DNA from: Undaria pinnatifida
Taxonomy: Eukaryota; Sar; Phaeophyceae; Laminariales; Alariaceae
Reading direction: 5' to 3'
Assembly: GCA_012845835.1 (NCBI GenBank)
Contig: JABAKD010000006.1
Location: forward strand, 4,436,803-4,500,802
Length of the DNA: 64,000 nucleotides
The translations under genes were made by a program, and so were the position numbers. Below the pieces are notes generated by a model, which worked only from the letters and a program-made list of their open reading frames with translations, ran no database searches and was not told where the DNA came from. Position 1 is the stretch's first letter. Every line of letters starts with the position of its first letter. Of the stretch, positions 13,031-24,000 are shown piece by piece.

Positions 13031-13287
13031 CATGCTGCGATAGAGGTGCACCACTTTTTTTCTTAATACTACCCCTCACTTTAGGAGGTCAAGACATGCC
13101 CCTCCCAAAAACTGATTTGGAGAAAAATAAAAACTGCTATCCCGGATGAAAAATACCATGGCCTAGGTACGCGACGAGAATCACGCAAAAAAAAATGTCG
13201 TACCTCCGACGATTTTGGGTTAAGGAGCCCCGTCGTTCAGAAACTGTTGTTGCCAAAAAAGGGTATACCTCTATCGTAGCACGCTTG
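13031..13287. mobile_element. MITE-like element, 'CTACGATAG' inverted ends
   Basis: Left end catgctgcgatagaggtgca; right end gtatacctctatcgtagcac. 257 bp. Strong homology along its length to 36886-37142 (cactttttttcttaatacta, tggcctaggtacgcgacga, gacgattttgggttaagga). Confidence 0.85.
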
Positions 13288-13804
13288 AGATGTATTTCAA
13301 AGATACTATTCGTACATAGCGCATAGAAGTGCTGGTCGTGTTGCGCGAACGAATGCCTTCGAAGTAATGTTCCGGGTGAGACGTTGAGCTCATGCTAGGA
13401 GCTCAGAAACTTGTTAAGAATCTGCTGCACTCCTAGGGTGGGATGAATCCCTACTCAGGTCCTCCCCAATCAAAGTTGGAATCTCGCGAACGCCGATGTC
13501 GTTCACCCTTTTATTAATAGACCTACAAAACGTATCCCAAGCAGTTGGTCTCCGGAAACATGGGCGTAGATTTAAAAGGCGTTGAAAGGAACAGCAGTCG
13601 TGCGTACGTACACGCGTGCCAGTTTGATGTGTTGGTGGCCAGGGCGCTCACAACAGCACGCTTCCTCGACCCTCTGTGCTCTCCGTGGTACGCGATTTTC
13701 CCTTGGTAGGCCGTGTTGGAATCCTGCTATCGCGACTAATAGGATGTTTGTGTGATATCAACCATGGTTGGGCGGGGTTGAGTAGGAAAATATATTATAC
13801 TACT

Positions 13805-13985
13805 AATAGTATTGAAACCGTCGAACGTCACAATCCAAGGCCAACCCAACCCACGAAAAATCGGCAAAATATTAGGTTAGAATATGTTTTCCTACGAGTA
13901 CCGTTTTTTTCTTATTCGTTTGGGACATATTTTTTTCGTGGGTTGGTTGGCCTTGGGTTCACGATGATCGTCGGTTTCAAAACTA
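13805..13985. mobile_element. Small foldback element, 'TTTGAAAC' ends, copy 2
   Basis: attgaaaccgtcgaacgtca ... acccaacccacgaaaaatcg pairs with ttcgtgggttggttggcctt ... gatcgtcggtttcaaaac. Related in sequence to the copy at 12.7 kb. Confidence 0.78.
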
Positions 13986-14158
13986 TTTTTGTATGTTTCC
14001 CAACACAAAACAGATTGTGGAAATCGCATACGCCGTGGGTATTGTCTTGACGTGGATGCCAGGCGCTCACAGCGGCACGTAACCTTAACTGTCAGTGTTT
14101 TGGTTTTTGTACTCTCCGTGGTATGCGAGTTACCCTGGGTAGTCCGTGTGGTAGAGGT

Positions 14159-14473
14159 GTGAGCCGACAGGGTCTCACGACCAATACCTAATCGGTAGGT
14201 GCCGTTAGCCAACTAACTAGATTTAGTCGGTAAGTCGGCTGACGAAGCCAACTGATGGCCAGCCGACTTGCCGACTTCAGTCAGGCGAGCAATCGAGCCA
14301 AAGTTCCCCCGCCCCGGCGGAGGAGGGCACGCCCAAAAAAGAAAAATGCATCCCGCATTAAACACTCCTTTCTACATGTATTGAAACCCATAAATAGGAT
14401 CGAAGTCACCTCCGGGAAACGACTAACTCTTTTCCCGACTATTAATAGTACCTAGTTGGTGGCTTGAGTCGTA
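14159..14473 (-). mobile_element. MITE-like element, 'AGTCGG' ends, copy 2 (reverse)
   Basis: gagccgacagggtctcacga ... gatggccagccgacttgccg ... tggtggcttgagtcg; the complement of the order in copy 1. Confidence 0.8.
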
Positions 14474-14689
14474 CGTGGTACCGATTAACAGGCCTACCCA
14501 GGTATAGCGAACAAATAGCACGAGAGGCAGTGCGGGTTTATGAACCTTACATGGAGAGCCTGCACCAGCACGAACACGGGCCATTGTGCTGCGCGCGTGT
14601 CTTACCGGCATAACACGCAGAAGATAACATGCCCTCCGGCTATTTTCGATACGGACTTTTCTCCACGACGGGTAGCGTGCGGATGTCGA

Positions 14690-17600
14690 GCGATGGAAAT
14701 ATTCCACACCCCGGAGAGATCGCGATCTATATCAGACAGATCAGATAGATCATCTATATCATCTACAGTAGATCCTGTATCTGTCGTTACGAGATGTTGT
14801 GCACATCGGTGTGTATGTGGAGTACAGATTCAACGCAGGAAACATGTGATATCAATAGATAATACAGATTGTGCGTACGTTTTCCACCCGGCAACATGAG
14901 CTAGATCACACAGATCTTACCTGGAAGATCTAGATCGGCCAAGTGGGGATGGATAGATCATGTGCCCGACGTGTGAAAGATTTCACACCTCGGGCAGATC
15001 AGGATCTAGATCATGTACATAATCTAGGTCATCTAGATCAACTACAGTACATCCCGTATCTGCCGTTATAATGTGTTGCGCTGTATCTGAATCTATAGAG
15101 GACACGTCCAAACCCAGGAAACGCGTGCTAGATCATACAGATCGTACGCCCACCCGCAAAAATGAGCTAGACCATACAGATTTTCCTTGGAAGATCTACA
15201 GATATTCCATGTGGGAATAGGTGATCCCTCCGAGGTGTGAACTAATTCGCCGATATTTTTCCGGGCCCACCGTTGTCGTTCCGTATCCCTCCCTTGCTTG
15301 GAAATAGGCCACTTTGAAATTAGTCCCTGGTGGTCTGTTATGTTGCGTGTTCCCTGGGACGAATGTCGAGGTCACCTATTCCCAAGTAACGGAGGCATAC
15401 GCAGCGGAAACGGTGGTCTTGGACAGGTCTCGTCGAAATATTTCACGCGTCGGGCAGATCGTAGGTTCCCGCTTGATAATCTAGATATGTCAGGGAAGAT
15501 CTGTATGGTCTGGCTCGTGTTACCGCGTGTGAGCTGTACGATGTGCATGATCTAGCACATGTTTCCTTGGTTGGATCTGTACTCTACGTGTACAGATTAT
15601 GCAGAACATCTCGTAGCGGCAGCTGTAGGATCTGTTGGAGATGATCTAGATTGTGATCTATTCGAGTTGTTGAATCTTTCCATAGGCGCACGGCTTGGCT
15701 ACCCGTTGTGGAGAAAGTCGTTTGGAAACCCGTCGGAGGGTTTGAGTTTTTGCTATAGCTTGTTTGGCGTGTTTAACGTACCTGGTACGATATATATTTC
15801 TGTAAGGGGAGTCGCCGACCTATATCCTTAATGAGGACACACAACTCGTAATACGCGCGATCGGAGTATCACACACAGCTTGCAAAGATGAGTTTCGACG
15901 AAATCTTCGATCTCACAGCTGGAGTGTATTTTCATTTTTCGTAATATATTTCTCCGCACGCTGCACTTCGGACACGAAGCCTACCTGAGCAACCCGAGAT
16001 GCTCTGTGTAGCCGATGGTTTTACACCGTGGATACATGACGATCTAGATCATATAGATCGTATAGATCATCTACAGTACATCCCTTATCTGCCGTTATGA
16101 AACGTTGTGCTCTGTATCTATAGAGCACCGATCCAAACCCAGGAAACACTTGCTAGATCATGCAGATGGTACGGCTCCCATTCGGCAACGTGAAGTAGAC
16201 CATACAGATCTTCCCTGGAAGATCTAGATGGAAAATCTAGATCGTCAAGTAATGATCGGTGATCTGTCCGATGTGTGAAATATTTCGACTATATCTGTCC
16301 AAGCCCACCGTGGTCGTTCCGTGTGGTCTTCCTTGCTTCGAAATACACTACTTCAAACTTCGTCCCAGGGTGTCTGCTATGTTGCTTGTTTCCTGGGACG
16401 AATTTCGAGTCGCTTATTCCCAAGCAACGGGGGCACACGTAACGGAAACGGTGGCGTTGGAGTGACATTGTCGAAATCGTTCATGCCTCGGGCAGTTCAT
16501 TGCGTCCCACTTGATGTTCTAGATCTGTCAAGGAAAACCTGTATGGTCTAGCTCGTTTTGCGGGATGGGAGCCGTACGATCTGCATTATCTAGCACATGT
16601 TTCTTTGGTTGGGTCCGTACTCTACGCGTACAGATCCTGCAGAACATCTCGTAACGACACCTATAGGATCTGTTGGAGATGATCTGGATTGTGATCTGTT
16701 GCAGATGTGAAATATTTCCATAGACGCACGGCTCAGCATTTGCTCTCTAGCCGTTGTGGAGACAATCGGAGTGTGGACAATCGCAATCTTGCGTGTTTGA
16801 CGTACGGTACATGTATCCCCCTGCGCTGCGCTTGGAGTACCACCCTCTACTCTAGCAGCCAGAGCTGCTTTGTGTAGCCCATGATTTCACGCCTCTGACA
16901 GGTGACGATCTAGATCACGTAGATCATATAGATCATCTACAGTAGATCCTGTATTTGTCGTTATGAACTGCCGTGCATCGGTGTATGTGGAGTACACGTC
17001 CAACGCAGGACATATGTGCTTGATCATACAAATCGTACGTACGTCTCCCACCCGGCAACAACGCAACCATATGATATGGAGCTAGGAGGTGAGGTAGGGA
17101 TAGCCAGGGGAGTAAAACAGTGGTGGTACCCGGGCCATGCAAGGTTGTCAATCGAGTAAAGGCGTCGATGACCATACAGCAAGGTGCCGTAGTAGCGAAG
17201 GTATTTGCAACCAACAGGCTTCCGTTTGTACGCTAACAAAACCCCCCGCCTTCGTCTCCTTTGCTAGGCGCGTGCTTCACGGTAGGCTGGTGTCGTCGTC
17301 CCATGCGACTTCACTCGCCTATGGGACTGTGGTGGGATCTGTCAATCGCCCCGGCTCTTTCTCTTGTGACGGTACCACAGCACAAAAGCGTTCCGATCCA
17401 GACCATACAGATCTTTCCGGAAATATTTAGACTATCAAGTAGGGATCTGTGTTCTGTCCGAGATGTGAATGTTTCGACGAGATATCGTGGGCTCCCGTTG
17501 TCATTGCGTGTCGTCTCGGTTGCATGGAAATAGGCGACTTTGAAATTCGTCCAAGGGGGTATGTTATGTTGCATATTACCTGGGACGAATATCCAGGTCA

Positions 17601-19240
17601 CCTATTCCCAAGTAACGGAGGCACACGTAACGGAAACGACGGTCTTGGACAGGTCTCGTTGAAATATTTCACGCGTCGGACAGATCGTCGGTTCCCGTTT
17701 GATGGTCCAGATATGTCAGGGAAGGTCTGTATGGTCTAGCTCGTGTTGCCGGGTGGGAGCTGTACGATCTGCATGATCTAGCAAATGTTTCCTTGGTTGG
17801 GTCTGTACTCTACGCGTACAAACCCTGCAGAACATGTCGTAACGGCAGCTATAGGATCTGTTGAAGATGATCTAGATTGTGATCTACTCGAGGTGTTACA
17901 TATTTCCATAGACGACCGGCCCGGCGTTTGCACTCTACTTGTTGTGGAGATAATTGGTGTGCAAAATAGAAATCTTGCGTGTTTGACGTACGTTACCTCT
18001 ATGCCCCTACGCTGCACTTGGAATACCACCTTCTACTCTAGCAGCCCGAGCTGCTATGTGTAGCCCATGCTTCACACTTCGGACAGATCGCGATCTAGAT
18101 CATACAGATCCGCGATCTAAATCATACAGATCATCTAGATCATCTGCAGTAGATCCTGTATCTGTCGTTACGAGATGTTGTGCACATCGGTATGTGGAGT
18201 ACAGGTCCAACACCCGAAACATGTGCTAGATGATGAAGATCGTACTTCCGTCTCCCACCCGACATCATGCGCTAGACAATACAGATCTTGCCGGAAATAT
18301 TCGATAATCAAGCAAGGATCGGCGATCTGTCCGACGTGTGAAGTATTTCGACGATATCTGTCGTAGGCTACCGTTGTCGCTCGGTATCCCTCTGTTGCTT
18401 GGAAATAAACGACTTGAAATTTGTCCCAGGGTGTCTGTTATGTTGCGTGTTCCCTGGGACGAATTTCGAGTCGCCTATTCCCAAGCAACGGAGGCGCACG
18501 CAACGGAGACGGTGGCCTTGAAGTGATGTGGTCGAAATCGTTCATGCGTCGGACAGATCATTGCTACCCGCGTGATGATTTAGATCTGCCAGGGAAGATC
18601 TGTGTGGTCTAGCTTGTGTTGCCGGGTGGGAGTCGTACGATCTGCAAGCACATGTTTTATTGGTAATAGTTGGATATGTACTCTACATGGACAAATCCTG
18701 CAAAACATGTCGTAACGGCAGCTATAGGATCTGTTTGTAGATGATCTAGATTGTGATCTGTTTGAGGTGTGAATCTTTCCGTAGACGCACGGCTCACTCT
18801 TGCCTGTTGGGGAGAAAGTCGGTTTGGAAACCCGCCGGAGGGGGTGTTTTAGATTGTTTTGCGTGTTTTACGTACCTGGTACGATATGTCTATCTCCGTA
18901 CGCCGCATTTCGCCCAAAGCGTACCCTAACAGCCCGAGATGCTTTGTGTAGCCGATGCTTTCACACCTCGCACAGATGACGATCTTGATCATTAGATCAT
19001 CTAGATCATGTACAGATAGTAAATCCTGTAGCTGTTATGAGATGTTCTGCGGGATCTGGGTATGCAGAGTGCAAATCTAACTCCGGAAACATGTGCTAGA
19101 TCATACAGATCGTACGGCTCTCATCCGGTAACATGAGCTAGACCATACAGATCTTCTCCGAAAGATATAGATAATCAAGCGGGGATCGATGATCTGTCCG
19201 ACTCGTGGATGCTTTGATCATCCAAGGATCTGTTGGGAAT
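14690..19240. repeat. Tandem array of GATC-rich foldback units
   Basis: Each unit is one long inverted repeat. A left arm starts near ttcacacctcggacagatc and a right arm ends near gatctgttcgaggtgtgaa. They meet at a short loop flanked by gaaattcgtcccaggg and ccctgggacgaatttc. Approximate units: 14985-15685 (with an extra left arm at 14695-14950), 16013-16715, 16888-17910, 18068-18775, and a left arm only at 18957-19240. Loop centres are near 15347, 16377, 17560 and 18437, a period of roughly 0.85-1.03 kb. Spacers of 180-330 bp between units are also related (…agacgcacggct…, …gcgtgttt[ag]acgtac…). Confidence 0.85.
17062..17396. mobile_element. 335-bp insertion splitting the third foldback unit
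   Basis: The left arm stops at cacccggcaacaac (other units continue with atgagctagaccatacagat) and resumes at gatccagaccatacagatc. The ~335 bp between has no counterpart in sister units. I see no clear terminal inverted repeat or target duplication, so the type is unknown. Confidence 0.6.
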
Positions 19241-20099
19241 TACAGTGCAGCGGTTCCTCTTTAGTGCCGGTTGAGTAGGGCCGGTTGCCTATAGTGCCTG
19301 TGACTTCGCTTGGTACAAATGGGAACAACCAGTAGTGGCAGTATGCGGAGTAGTGCGGGTTGCCGCTATACTGCCGGTATTTCCGTATAGTGCACACACC
19401 GGCACTATCAATAATAGAGCGACCACTGCTACTGTTTGGTATACATAGCGGTTCGCTCCGCGGGCGACATTCGCCACCTGCTACTTTCGCTCAGGAAGGA
19501 AAAAATAGAACAAACTATGTGAAGCGGACAGGTGTCCATAGGTGCAAACTGGCGGCTTGAAAATGCCAAGAGTCCCACCGCCATGCTCCGGGAAAACAAC
19601 CCGGACGCCACATGCATGAGTAAACCGTATAATAGCTGGTTTTTGTAGTATGGGCTTGCGATGTTTTTTGTGTCTGCCTCGAAGCTTTGAATACTCGCTA
19701 GGATATCGCTAGGATCTTTTGTGTCGCTAGAATGACATGTCGGCGCGGACACTTGCTGTGGGTGTGCTTGATGGCGATGAATGGAAAACACGGCTTAATA
19801 ATGCTCACAATCAGAAGCTTGGAACATGTGGTACAGGTACTTGCGTTGGAGTTCGACCGTAAACTCTTCGTCGCCTATTCTAGCAGCCCGGGTTAGAGAG
19901 CTTGGTGTAAAGGATGCTGCAATCGCCAGTTTGACACTCGTCAATTTTTCCCTCTCAAGCCCCAAAAGAGTGATAGGGTTAGTAGTGCAGTCGTGGTCCA
20001 CCATTAGTGCGGTGCCCTGCCGGGTGGCAATACCCGCGCTGTAGTGGGACCCCACTATCCCGGGACAGTACGGCCGTCAGTAGGACGAGGTCATGACAA

Positions 20100-20282
20100 G
20101 CGATTTCCACCGCACTAAACTGGAGATCCGTACTAAACTGGCGCCCCGCGCTAAAGGGTGCCGAACTAAACTGGGGGCGCGCACAAAAGAGTACCGCATC
20201 AAACTGGGGGCCCGCAGTAAAAGGTTACCGCACTAAACTGGGGACCCGCACTAAAATGTACCGCACTAAGCCGGAACCCCAC
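20100..20282 (+). repeat. Degenerate ~33-bp tandem repeat
   Basis: Repeats of ccgcactaaactggggaccc-type units (six to seven). An inverted relative (ccccagtttagtgcggcg) is at 10.82 kb. Confidence 0.75.
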
Positions 20283-20888
20283 TGCATATTGGTCCTCTGA
20301 TGCGACTCCTGTTCTCTCGCTTGCTGTTCCTTCCTTGGTTGTTTTATGATGCGACGCCTGCTCTCTCGCTTGCTGCTCCGTTCTTGGTTTCTTCCTCCCT
20401 TCATCGTATTCTCATGGATAACAGCGTTTTTGCCCAGGCACTGCTGAGCGCTTCGATATCGGGGCCTAGGGAGAAAAGCGGAATAATCTTCTAGCCAACC
20501 AGCGGGCGCAGTGGGGGCGGCGCGAGCAGGCGGTGGAGCAACATAGCGGGACGTTTGCTAGCGGCAAATCGCGCAAACACTCGTCCTTTCTGAAGGGTGT
20601 TGGGGGTGGAGGGAGTAATCCGTTCGATATCTCCGAAAAATTGGAAAGTTGGCCGGTTCTCAACCTAGATTCTGTCGAAAAATCCAGCCCGCACGGCAGC
20701 AACAGCAGTAGTAGCCCGTCCTCCTGCAGACCCTGGACAGTATGAGGCGCTCCACAGACGACCGAGGCATTTCCCGCGAGAAAACCGGTGGGATTCCCCC
20801 CTCCTTGACTTCGAGAGGTCGGGGCAGGAGCGGCCAAGCCAGCGTTCCGCTCTCGGGTGTTCCCCTCCCTTCTGGGACGTTTACCGCG

Positions 20889-21068
20889 ATGGGTGGAAGG
20901 AGGCGGGGGTTTCCGACTTTCTTGTCGGCCGGTGCAAGGAGGGGGGTCGGGGGATGGGCGGCGGGGGCGCTGATGTTTGCGGTTGGGCTGCTGCTGTCGG
21001 CGTCCCCGGCGGCGGCGTTGACGAAGGCTTACAAGTACAGGGAAGACGTGGCTGTCATTGCGAACAAC
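20889..21068 (+). CDS. TM9SF exon 1
   Basis: Codes residues 1-60: the signal peptide (Arg-rich n-region, hydrophobic core around 23-37, AAA cleavage context) and the start of the lumenal domain ([13 protein letters not shown]). Donor is AAC|GTGAGC, phase 0. Family members have a similar Y-K-Y-x-D ... A-N-K-V sequence here, completed by exon 2. Confidence 0.9.
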
Positions 21069-24000
21069 GTGAGCAGTGGGGTTTCGGTAGGGGGCTATAT
21101 CCAGTATTCGCGTTGTGCCTTCTTTTTTTTCAGATGGCATCATACAGCACAAACATCTTTTTTTTGTCCTTGTGAGTACCTGGTGGTGTAATTGGACCTT
21201 TTTTGGAACGTGACAGGCATAGCTTGGCGAAAAATTGAAAAAGCATGAAAAGCATGAGAAAAAAAACACAATTTTCGGATTATGCTACTTTGTGGTGCTG
21301 CTTTATGGGTTAACCCCTTTAGAACCCCCAAATCCCTCCCTGTACAAACTTCAAGTAAACTTGCAAAGAAAGGGTTTCCGGTTGTGAAGCCCCGTCGTCC
21401 TAACATGTTTTCGCCAAAAAATGGTATACCCTTATCGTAGTTCGCGTCTCTACCATAGTGCAACGTGGAGGGAAATAGATGTACGTCATAAACCCTTTAG
21501 AGCCCCCAAATCCCTCCCTATACTATAAATAACTTCAAGTAAATTTGTCCCCTAAAAGGGTTTCCGGTTGTGAAGCCCCGTCGTCCTAACATGTTTTCGC
21601 CAAATAATGGTATACCCTTGTCGTAGCGCGCGTCTCTTACCAAAGTGCAACGTGGGCGGAATGTAGATGCACGTCACGAGCGCGGCATGATGGTGCTCTT
21701 TCTACTGCTGCACCGCTCTTCTTAGACGGGTGATCATAAAATAGAAGAGCTTTGGGCGGGTTATTTCCCGGTCTGCGGGCCGGGTCAGGAGCTTTTAAAT
21801 ATCTCGCGGGCCGACTCGGGTCGGATCAGACGGTCCTAAAATCTCACGCATCGGGGCGGGGCGGGGCAGGACGGGTTAGTAAGTTACTCGAGGTTTTCAA
21901 ATATCTCGCGTCGTGTCGGGCCAGGTCGTCGGTGGAGTCAGGTGGGGTTGGGTCGGGCCACCGGGCCCAACCCAACCCGACCCGACCCGACCCGCTAGAA
22001 GTAATCCACCCATGCAAAGCCCTGGATAGCGTATGCCACCCTTTGCTTCGTCAGGCGGCAATACCTGGGTGCCACAAAGGTCAAGAACCTTTCTTTTTGG
22101 CTAAGCTCATATGAGTATTTGAGGAAGACGGGCAGGCAGGCAGGGTGTTTCCTTCACATTTTTTCACACATCGGACTGATGACGATCTAGATCGTCCAGA
22201 TCATCTAGATCATCTATACAGATCGTTCTGTATCAGCTCTGTGATGCGTATGATGTGTGCAGGAGTTTTGTATAGAGTACAGCTCCAACCCCAGAGTCGT
22301 TTTCGGCATCATGCAGATCGTACGGCTCCCGCCCGGTAACATGAGCTATGACCATTCAAATTTTACCCGAAATATCTAGGTCGTAAAGTGGGGATCGATC
22401 ATCTGTCCATCGTTTGCAACTTTCTAGTATTAAAAGATACCTTTATTGGTGGTTTCGCGCAAAATTTGAGCCAAATTTTACTACCAGGTTCTTGAATGCG
22501 GTCGATTCTGGTTCTGTTTTTCTATTGTTTGGTAAGCCCGTGTATGCTAGCAACGTAAAATCCCGCGGCGTCCCGACCAGCTTCGAATGCTCAAAACTTC
22601 GCTCCCGCACGCAACCATAGCTGTTGCACGTACCTACAGTTAGTATAGCCAACTAGTGACTAGTCATGCCACCAGCCCCAGCCAGCCACCAGCCACCAGC
22701 CAGCCAGCCAACTCCTACTTCTTGCGTTGTTGGCTGTTTCCGTATACAGCAGTAACGGCCCCGAGGAGACAGACGCTCCAGTACTGCTGCTCAAATTCGA
22801 GGTTGAGGCAGACAGGGTGTGTGTCCCTCACTCATGTCAGTATTATCATGTCAGTATTCGAAAATGGCGTTCTTACGTTTCGCGCTAAGATCGAGCTTTT
22901 TTTTTAGTACCAAATTATTATCTTTCCTAAATGGCGTTCTTACGTTTCGCGCTAAAATTTCTTCACTACCGGGTTCTTAACTTTCGCAAAAGGCGTTCTT
23001 GCATTTCACGCTAAAATCGAGCTAAAACATTCTTGACCATCAATCTTAACTCGAACTTCATATACTATCAATTTTCTTAGCTTCAAATTTCTTAGCTTCA
23101 AATTTCTTACGTATGCCGTGTGTTTTACGTTTTAAGGTGTTTCCATACAACAACCCAGCGGAGACATACCAGTACTACTCGCTGCCTTTCTGTCCCCCGG
23201 GAGAGGGACAGCGGGAGCGACAACGCTTTGGAGAGCTCCTGGTTGGTGATAGAAAGGTGGGTTTCGGTACGACAAGGCTTGTTTTGTTTTGTTTTTTTTG
23301 CGTTTTTTGCGTTTTTTGCGTTTTATTTGTGTAGTTGGAGATACTGAAACACAGGTTTCGCTTCTACGACAACACGTTTTTTTTATTTTGGGTTGCTTGT
23401 GTTTTGTTATTGTTTTTTGTGTTGTGTGTTGTGTTTTGTGTTTTGTGTTTTGTGTTTTGTGTTTTGTGTGTTTCGGTTTTGACTTTGTGTGTGTGTTCTT
23501 TTGTTTGTATTACCTCGTTTCGTATTGTTTTATGTGCTTGGCTTCGGTACTTGTGCTTATTTCGGTCGGGCGTGGGGCAGGCTTCGATACGAGCGTTTTG
23601 TGTGCGTGCATTTTTTTTTCGCGCTCGCGCGTTTTTGATGTGGTGTCGGTGGTGATGGAGGTGTGGGTGTGGGTCTGCTGTTGTGGCCTTGGCCTGGCTT
23701 GGCTTGACTTGGCTTGTCTTGGCTGGGGCTTGGGCTTGGGCCTTGGCTTGGGCTTGGGCCTTGGCTTGGGCTTGGGCTTGGGCTTGGGCTTGGGAATGGC
23801 TTGACTTTGATTTACTTTGCCCGCTAAAACGCAGCGCAGTCTGTAGGGTAACGCTGACATCTTGTCCTCTTAATCCTCGAACCTTTCCACTGTTTTTTCC
23901 CCTCGTTTTCTCGTGGGGCTTGGTGGTGGTGGTGGCGGCGGCGATGTTGGCGATGGTGTTGGTGTTGATATTGGTGGTGGTGGTGGTGGTGGCGCTGGCG

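Noticed and set aside
20466..21269. 267-codon minus-strand ORF
   Set aside because: Antisense to TM9SF exon 1 and its GC-rich leader; the plus strand has a family-supported exon.
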